DNA of 64,000 nt from Rhizomys pruinosus. Lineage: Eukaryota; Chordata; Mammalia; Rodentia; Spalacidae. Every line of letters begins with the position of its first letter. Position 1 is the first letter of the stretch. The stretch spans positions 48,194 to 112,193 of the forward strand of contig VZQC01005585.1 in NCBI GenBank assembly GCA_009823505.1, given 5' to 3'. Shown one piece after another: positions 56,880-64,000 of this stretch. The translations under genes and the position numbers were made by a program. The notes under the pieces are model-generated. The model worked only from the letters and a program-made list of their open reading frames with translations. It had not been told where the DNA came from and did not search any database.

Positions 56880-58725
56880 TGCAGTATAGTACTGCCTTAT
56901 TTTTTTTTTTTTTTTTTTTTTGCCCAGCAGTACTTCTAATGAAATCAAGTTGCAAGCAGTTTGGTGCCCCATCCACACAGCTCGTGGCTCCCACCATCCA
57001 GCGGGAGGGGCTTGAATGTTCAAATCAAGTTGATCAATAAGTGGTCCAGACTATATTGTCGTAGTTTCACCGTTCACCCCAAACGCAGCCCCTACTTCTA
57101 CCGTGCCCCCTCTGCTGCAGATTGGTCCTTGGCTTAGAGATGTGGCACAAGCGGACAAGAAGCACAATAGTCCGACTTGGTCTAGGTGTCATTTTGGACT
57201 CTGATAGTTTCTGGCTGTTTCCTTTTTATGTGCTGACGTTTGCCCGGGGATAAAGCTTTCAATCCTACGAAGAATGAAGCACAAGCTATTTGATGTATAG
57301 GCATTTAAACATTGCTATTTACTATAGGGTAGTTACTTGGTATAGACACAGATGTTTGGAATGGTTGTTAATCCCTGGATGACTTTTTTTTTCCTGAGAA
57401 AGATGACAAGACCTTACTGTAGCATATAAATCTCCTAATCACTTAGAGGGTATAAGCTTTTGGGCAAAAATACCATGAGTTTATTCCTCCAAAGGAGAGA
57501 GCTAATATCAAAATAAATTTGGGATATGAAGACATATGGCTGCCACTGCCTGCACAATATCATCCAAGCAGGTGAGGTGCAGCTGATGTTGGTGAGGATT
57601 CGTGCTTGACTCAAGGAGACAAGTATTTGCTTTATTGGGTTTTGACGCATTAGTGGCCTTTTGGTAACACTCTCTTGTATTCAGGAGACCAACTGTATAC
57701 TTGGTAAGTGCGATCTTGATACAATCTTCCCATTCTTACATCAGGTAATTGACAGCAGGGCAGACCTTACTGCCTCTCTTCTTACAGATATCCCAGTTTT
57801 ACAGGCAATAAGCCTTAAACCTCTTTGGGTTTATATGATATTTGGTTTCTGGATAGACAATAATCCGTTTTACAGTTCCTATGTATAATATTAGTCAATT
57901 AAGAAGCAAGTTTTTACCAGTTTTATAAGAGAATTACTTCTATAAACAGTCAGCTCTATTTACATTTAAAGATGTGACTTCATTAACCACCAATGTTTTT
58001 TTTCTTTGTTTTATAAAAGAGGTAAGGAGGTCTCTCTCATATTGAAAACTGTCCTGCACCTAGAAGGTAAGTTCATTAGGACTCACTACAAATAGTTGTT
58101 ACAAGTACAACCTATGGTCCTCATAGATGTTTGATGCCTGTAGCAGGCTGAGGCTTTTCTCTTCCATTATAGTGCTTAAGTGGGTCAACTTCTCTGCTGG
58201 TAGTTTTCTTGGTACAACCTACACGATGGAAGGCTGTATCCTTTGTTTCTCAGCCTTTGAGTTGGTTACGTTGTTTGACTTGTTGGAACAGACAAATCTT
58301 TTCCCATAGTTAGTCTTAAGAGTAAATTGAAAGTTTTGGACAAAATTGTTTAATATGTAACTGTATATCCCACATTTATTTAATTTATTTATTTATTATT
58401 TATTTAGTTATTTATTATATTTTATCATGGAGTCTCAAAAGGCAGTTTTTTGTAAGTACACTTGTACTATAAGGCAAGGATCAAGTGTAAATTCATCAAA
58501 ATTTTGGTGCCAATCTTTTTTGGGTGACTGTATGTTTGTTAATTTGGGAAGCAAGGTTAATTCCTTAAGTTAAATCTTTCTACAGGTAAAAGAGAATGTT
58601 ACAAGATGATAACTGTACAACACAAAAATTATAGAGTAGAGAACATTTGTATATGTTGTGTTAATCCCAAAGTTATTGTTATAATAAATTTTAAGTAAAT
58701 ACCATGTAATTTTAAATTAATAATC
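56880..58725 (+). repeat. Long unclassified repeat, copy D
   Basis: A T run (56,901-56,921) is followed by the head shared with copy A (cacagctcgtggctcccacc, atccagcggg) and then the common landmarks: agaagcacaatagtcc (about 57,157), ggctgtttccttttta (about 57,212), tttattcctccaaaggagag (about 57,480), ggccttttggtaacactctct (about 57,655), ctctgctggtagttttcttgg (about 58,191) and gagaacatttgtatatg (about 58,638). It ends where the next LINE-1 begins. Error-rich. Confidence 0.65.
58376..58425. repeat. (TTTA)-rich simple repeat
   Basis: Imperfect TTTA/TTAT units inside copy D. Confidence 0.8.
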
Positions 58726-58729
58726 CATT

Positions 58730-60511
58730 AATAGAATGTCAGCTGGCTTTAACGGAGGCAAGAAACGCCAGGGTGGAGAGGTGACCAAGACATGGGCGCT
58801 AGCCACGCAGAAGGGGAGGGACAGTTGGGGGGGGGCCAGCGCCTGGCGAGGGGGAAAAGAGAACGGAAATAAACATGGCTGTGCATGTAGAGCTGCGGGG
58901 GGGTGAGCTTGAGGGACATTGCCCGGAGTGGTATGGCGGGGTTTGGGTGGAAAGGTCATATCCAAGTCCTTCCAAGGGTGACCAACTGCTTTCCAGAGGG
59001 GTTGTATGAGTTCATTCCCACCAGCAGATGGAAAGTGGTTCCCAGCGTTTCTCACGAACCCTCCAGCTTGGTATCATTTGTTTTCTTGATACCTAGCCAG
59101 TCTTATTGGAGTAAGTGATATCTTAAAGTGATTTTTTGATTTGCATTTCTTAATGATTATGATGTTGAACACGTTCTTAAAAGTATTTCTCAGCCACTAT
59201 AATTTCCTTCACTTTTGAAGTCTCTGTTTAAGCTCTTTGCTCCTCTTTTGGGTGGTGTCATTGTTTTCTTTCTTCTTGTTTTTGAGTAGTTTATATATTC
59301 TGGAATCAATGCTTGTCAGTTGTGTTCGTGTGAGGTTTCTTCCGCACTCTGTGGGATTTCTCTTCACTTCCTTGATGTTTCTTTTGATGTACAGAAGCTT
59401 TGAGTTAATGAGGTCCATTTGTCAATTGTCGACCTTTTAAAAAAAAATTCTGTTGCAGATGCTGTCTGATGTAGGAAGTATTTTCCTATGCCTATGTCTT
59501 GTAGTCCTGCTGCCCACTTTTTCTCGATCACCTTCAGAGTTTTGGGTTTCACATTGAGGTCTTTGATCCTTCTGGAGTTGATTTTTGTACAGGGTGAGAG
59601 GTAGGGGATTAATTTCATTCTTCTACAAGTGGTGATCCAGTTTTGCCAACACCACTTGCTGAAGATGCTGTCTTTTCTCCATTGTGTCTTCTTGGCCCCC
59701 TTGTCAAATATGAGATGGCTGAAATTGTATGTGCTCAGATTTGGATCTTCAGTTTTGTTCCATTTGTCAACAGGTCTGTTTTTGTGCCAGTACCAGGCTA
59801 TTTTTATGACTATAGCCCTGTAGTATAGTTTGAAGTCTGGTAGAGAGATCCCCCCTGTGTAGCTCTTTTCACTCAGGGTTGTTTTGGTTATTTGGGGTAT
59901 TTGTTTTTCCAAATGAATTTAAGCACTTTTTTCCAAGCTTGAGAAGAAACTCTTGGGGATTTTGATTGGGATTGTGTTAAATCTATACAAGAGTTTTGGT
60001 AGAATGGACATTTTTACAAGGTTAATTTTCCCAATTCATGAGCATGGGAGATTTTTCCATCTTCTGATGTCTTCAATTTCTTTCTTTAAAGGTTTAAAAT
60101 TTTTGTTGTAGAGATCTTTGGTGTCTTTGGTTAGGTTTGTTCCTAGGTATTTTATTGTTTTTGAGGCTATTGTAAGTGGGAAGGTCTCTGAATTCTTTCT
60201 CCAGTTGCTTGTTTTTGGTATAAAGAAAGGCCACTGATGTTTCTAGGTTAATTTTGTATCCTGCCACTTTGCTGAAGTTGTTAATCATTTCTAGGAGTTT
60301 TCTGGTGGAACTTTTAGCATCCCTTAAGTAAACAATCATATCATCAGCAAATAGGGATAGCTTGACTTCCTCTTTTCCAGTTAGTACTCCTTTAATTTCC
60401 TTTTCTTGCCTTATTGCTCTAGCAAGTGTTTCAAGCACTATATTGAGGAGAAGTGGTGACAGGGGAAGCTTTGATGAGTTCCTACCTTTAAAGGGAATGT
60501 TTCTGTCATTT
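58730..60511 (-). pseudogene. LINE-1 ORF2 fragment
   Basis: Frames cover the reverse transcriptase end (60,094-60,438, with the [10 protein letters not shown] catalytic motif intact), the linker (59,364-59,912, with KNRPVDKWNKTEDPN) and the C-terminal part (58,717-59,055, spelled poorly). Breaks between frames and the missing 5' half make it inactive. Confidence 0.82.
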
Positions 60512-60849
60512 CCCCATCTCCTTAATGAACACAGATCCTAAAATTCTAAACAGGATACTGGCAAATTGCATACAGACCCACATCAAGAAGATCATCCATC
60601 ATGACCAACTTGTATTCACACCAGAGATGCAGGGATGGTTCAACATATGAAAATCAATAAACATTATCAAACACATAAATGGAATGAAAGACAAAAACCA
60701 TACCATCAAATCAATTGATGCTGAAAAAGCCTTTGACAAAATCCAGCATCCTTTCATGCTTAAAATCCTAGAAGGAACTGGATTAGAGGGATCATAAACC
60801 CACAGCTAATATCATCCTAAATGGGGGAAATGACAGAAACATTCCCTTT
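60511..60849 (+). pseudogene. Inverted LINE-1 ORF2 segment
   Basis: It matches 7,670-8,035 of the plus-strand LINE-1 (AKILNR, then [12 protein letters not shown]) with one internal deletion of about 29 bp at 60,796. It ends in the reverse complement of 60,490-60,515. Confidence 0.85.
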
Positions 60850-60851
60850 CT

Positions 60852-61003
60852 TTTTTTTGGCACTTTTGAGTCAGGGTCTTCCTGTAGCCCCAGTTAGCCT
60901 GGAACTCACTTTGTAGACCAGGCTGGCCTTCAACTCACAGACATCCACCAGCCTCTGCCACCTGAGTGCTGGGATTAAAAGTATGCACCAACATGCCTGG
61001 CTA
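60852..61003 (-). mobile_element. B1 SINE
   Basis: Reverse B1: gcacttttgagtcagggtct, gaccaggctggccttcaact, ccaacatgcctggct. It abuts the inverted LINE-1 segment. Confidence 0.88.
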
Positions 61004-61655
61004 GTTACTTGTTTAACATCAACAAAAAGTGTAATCTGTTTATGTCACTAAACGTTGAGATTGAAAAAATTTGTTTAGGTAATGATGATGATACTTGGTA
61101 ATTCCACTCACTACAATGTCACACCTGAAATAATTCTGTTAGCTAATTGGGGCATTTAATTAGAGGCATAAAAAATAGGATAGGCAGCAGCATAAGCACT
61201 GGCCACATTTTCCATTTCTATAAGTTAGCAATTACCATTTGAGCCAAAATTCCTACAATTTGTTACATTTGTTATAGGCCCTACATGAGACAGATTACAA
61301 TTACATTTCTTGAAGAACTAACATGGGACTTTGTATATTAGTTTTTAATTAAAAGTATTTATCATGATTAGCTTTCATAGAGGGCATTATAAAAATGAAA
61401 AATACATTGAGCTAAATGATTTTACTAACATTTTTCTTAAGTTATCTTGTCCTTATTTGTTTTTATCTATATGTCTATGTGTAAGTCTGTTTATAAATGT
61501 TGGACCATGCATACGTGTGCATGTCTGTGTAGAGCCCATAAGAAAACCACAGGTGTCATTCCTCGGGAGGTATCCCAGATTTTCCTAACAATATGCATAA
61601 TTGATTTAATGACAACATGTTCTATGATGTTATACTTGTCAGCTCACATTGAAAG
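61004..61655. other. Non-coding unique sequence
   Basis: No gene recognised. A short stretch near 61,500-61,570 faintly resembles an old SINE. Confidence 0.45.
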
Positions 61656-61942
61656 TAGATGACTTCTAGGGCTGGAGAGATGGCATAGCTGTTAAGAGTG
61701 CCGACTGCTCTTGCAGAGGACCCGGGTTCTATTCCCAGCATCCACATGGCGGCTGAGAACCATCTGTAACCCCAATTCCAGGAGAACTCCAGTTCCAGGG
61801 GAATCTGACACCCTCTTCTGACCTCCATGGCATTGCACAACACAGGTGCACAAACCTACAGCAATACATTCATAAACATAGAAAATAAATAAATAAATAA
61901 ATAAATAAATAAATACATAAATAAGAAACTAGATGACTTCTA
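61656..61942 (+). mobile_element. Young B2 SINE with 13-bp target-site duplication
   Basis: B2 starting gggctggagagatggcatag, with box-B-like ccgggttctattcccagc and an (AAAT)n tail at 61,881-61,920. tagatgacttcta flanks it at 61,656-61,668 and 61,930-61,942. Confidence 0.92.
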
Positions 61943-62099
61943 AAAATGGTAGCAACATACTGACCCCAATTGAGGTTTTTCTTGGTCAGTTTGTAGTCTT
62001 ATTAGAGCAATCCTGTTTGTTAACATTTGGTAATGCTTTTTAGTTGGGTGGCTAGGAAATGGGGTACACTCAACATAGATATTTATGGCATTTAGTTTT

Positions 62100-62465
62100 T
62101 TCTTTTGGTATTTTTATTGAGTTTTATGAATTTCATATAATACGTTTTAATCAAATTTAGATCCTTACCTCTCCTAACCCCCCCTCCCCCGCCGTGGTTC
62201 CCACACACACCTGATTTCAGATATTCTGTCAGAGATGTTAAGTCCTATAAGATCAGGCATTTTTATCCAGATGTCCCTTGATGCAAGTTCATCCGCTGGA
62301 GTCTAGTCGGCCTATGTAGAGTCATTCCCTTAAAGACAGCAAGCACAAGACCCATGCCAACTCAATCAGAGGAAAACCCAACATAGAGCTGGGGAAATGG
62401 GCACCAGGCCCCAAGCAAGCTGAAGAACTGTGGGCAAATGATCACTGTGGGGTGAGGGGGATTCC
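62100..62465 (-). mobile_element. Lx-like LINE-1 3'-end fragment
   Basis: T-rich left edge, tattgagttttatgaatttc, a C-rich stretch (about 62,178-62,192), then gatgcaagttcatccgctgg and gaggaaaacccaacatagag. It looks like a reversed older LINE-1 3'UTR end. Family by recognition only. Confidence 0.5.
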
Positions 62466-63591
62466 ACTTATTTTTATCTTTATAAATTAAGCAAAGCAAG
62501 AAAAAGCGTTTTCACTCAATGTTGATTTCCAATGTAACAACTTGGTGCATATTCCCAAAATAATTGTTAAAATGTGGCCCAATGAACAAAAGTCATTTGT
62601 ATAAATTATCATAATATAATGCCTTCTAATCATAACACAGTAGTTTTCTAAATGAATGATTCATTAATTTTTGCTTTATAAATCTTTCATATACTGTACA
62701 CATATAGATTTAAAATCAGTTTCCTAAGTAAAAATTAGAAATGTTAGCCAAATTTTCTTTTGAAATGAATTCCATGGCTTCCATAACAATGTATAGTGGG
62801 GACAGAAAAAACATACGTCAATTATAAATTAAATTACTTCCCATCAGTGAAGCATTTTGACATGTTATTAGGCATGTGAACACAATTTGAATCCAACTAA
62901 ATTTAAATGAGGTATTTCACCCTTTGCATAGTGATTAGATACATACAGCCTCACATTTAGTTTCTGTACGTCCTTCTTTGTATCAACACTTTATATTATT
63001 AGATGTCATCACAATGTAATGAGATAATTTTTATTTGCATAAATCATGCAAAAGTTCTAGCAACTTTATAACTATGACACATATTTAATGGAGACACTTA
63101 GAATATTGATGATGTGAGGAAAGTTCTGCAGTATTTGTAATATTTAATGTCAGGATGAAAACTAATTTCAAATAAAGAAAACTGTTTATAACTAGCAAAT
63201 CATTCCAATGATAAGAAACAATCAGTTGCATTTTAATGTTGTTACAGAACAGAATGCAATGCTTCAGCTATAGGCATTTTATTCAGAAATAGTATGAATT
63301 TTTTGTGCTACATTGAAAGTCTATAAAAGTTTAATAAACATATCTACATATATTTATAGATACATACACATAGGCATATGTTCATTTGTGAATGTTTATA
63401 TTTGGTCTAAAGTATTTCCAACGAACAGGAGAAATGTGTCCTATTTATTAAAGGTATCCATTTGAGTATAAGTTAGTTTAGAAAATTATCTATTAACTGA
63501 AAAAATGAACTAGAAATTTCTTAAGATTTTCTTTGTTGTAATATTATTTCATATAAACTTAGAAGCTCTTTAGAGAAAGATAGCAATACTT
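62466..63591. other. Non-coding, AT-rich unique sequence
   Basis: No open frame, SINE or microsatellite of note. Confidence 0.55.
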
Positions 63592-63873
63592 AAAATGTTC
63601 ACTGTGGGGGCTGGAGAGATGTCCTAGTGGTTAAGAGCGCCAACCACTCTTACAGAGGACCCGGGTTCGATTCCCAGCACCCACATGGCAGCAGAGAACC
63701 ATCTAAAACTCCAATTCCAGGAGAACTCCAGTTCCAGGGGAATCCGACACCCTCTACTAACCTCTGTGGCATTGCACGACACGGGTGCACAAACTTGCAT
63801 GCAGACAGTACATTCATACACATACAGAGATAAATAAAATTAATAAAAATATTTTTTAAAAATGTTCACTGTG
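63592..63873 (+). mobile_element. Young B2 SINE with 15-bp target-site duplication
   Basis: Near-consensus B2 starting gggctggagagatgtcctag, with cccgggttcgattcccagc and an A-rich tail. aaaatgttcactgtg flanks it at 63,592-63,606 and 63,859-63,873. Confidence 0.94.
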
Positions 63874-64000
63874 TTCCAGAATCTTAGAAACAAAATAAAA
63901 TTGATGAATAGTTCTTAACATAATTTTATTTGCTGATATTTAGAAACTTCACAGGTGTACAGAATTTGGCCAACATTTTAAAAACACACTGTTATTGAAG

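Larger units (their letters stand above)
58730..60849 (-). mobile_element. LINE-1 with inverted 5' segment
   Basis: Minus-strand ORF2 runs from 58,730 to about 60,511 (error-rich up to about 59,450, clean after). Then 60,511-60,849 is ORF2 in plus orientation, from the reverse transcriptase region. This is the structure left by twin priming. The usual 3'UTR and tail are not found at the left end. Confidence 0.85.

Overview
This window looks like nuclear DNA from a muroid rodent, probably a cricetid (hamster, vole or deer-mouse type). It is dominated by rodent-specific repeats: B1, B2 and B4/ID-B1 SINEs, Lx-like and younger LINE-1 elements, LTR elements, and many long CA, GA, GAAA and AAG microsatellites. 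Coding content is minimal. I see no bacterial-type operons, no CRISPR array and no rRNA gene, and the only tRNA-like sequences are SINE heads. Family names come from recognition of consensus features, not from a database search.

Gene content. (1) At 50,831-51,256 (+) there is one clean candidate protein-coding exon: 140 open codons starting at an ATG, bounded by an AG acceptor and a GTAAGG donor. Its product resembles the N-terminal region of the LIMA1 (EPLIN)/XIRP2 group of actin-associated proteins. (2) At 17,155-19,147 (-) there is a 5'-truncated, intronless netrin-4 (Ntn4) retrocopy with a poly-A tail and polyadenylation signal. One in-frame stop lies 19 codons before the ancestral stop.

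Layout. 0-1.3 kb: LINE-1 ORF1 on the minus strand, running off the left edge. 1.6-5.1 kb: old LINE-1 pieces and SINEs. 5.4-9.0 kb: a plus-strand LINE-1 with most of the endonuclease deleted and no 3' end. 9.5-15 kb: microsatellites, a possible solo LTR, an Lx-like LINE-1 tail and B4/B1 SINEs. 15.8-19.4 kb: copy A of a long unclassified repeat, then the Ntn4 retrocopy. 21.57-28.34 kb: a full-length-sized minus-strand LINE-1 with a 15-bp target-site duplication, whose middle has error-rich sequence. 28.4-38.9 kb: mostly unique AT-rich DNA with B2 SINEs and an ancient LINE-1. 40.65-47.13 kb: a degenerate minus-strand endogenous retrovirus-like element with two LTRs, a tRNA-Lys-type primer-binding site, repeat copy B, and a 5'-truncated LINE-1 inserted next to the 3' LTR. 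47.1-52.3 kb: unique DNA with the candidate exon. 52.5-59.4 kb: a second error-rich block with repeat copies C and D. 58.7-60.85 kb: a LINE-1 with a 5' inversion of the twin-priming type. 61-64 kb: unique DNA with two young B2 insertions.

No genes here work together as a system. The points most worth following are the four-copy long repeat and its link to the LTR element, the candidate exon, the young LINE-1, and the two blocks that look like unpolished long-read sequence and should not be used for open-reading-frame or divergence claims.
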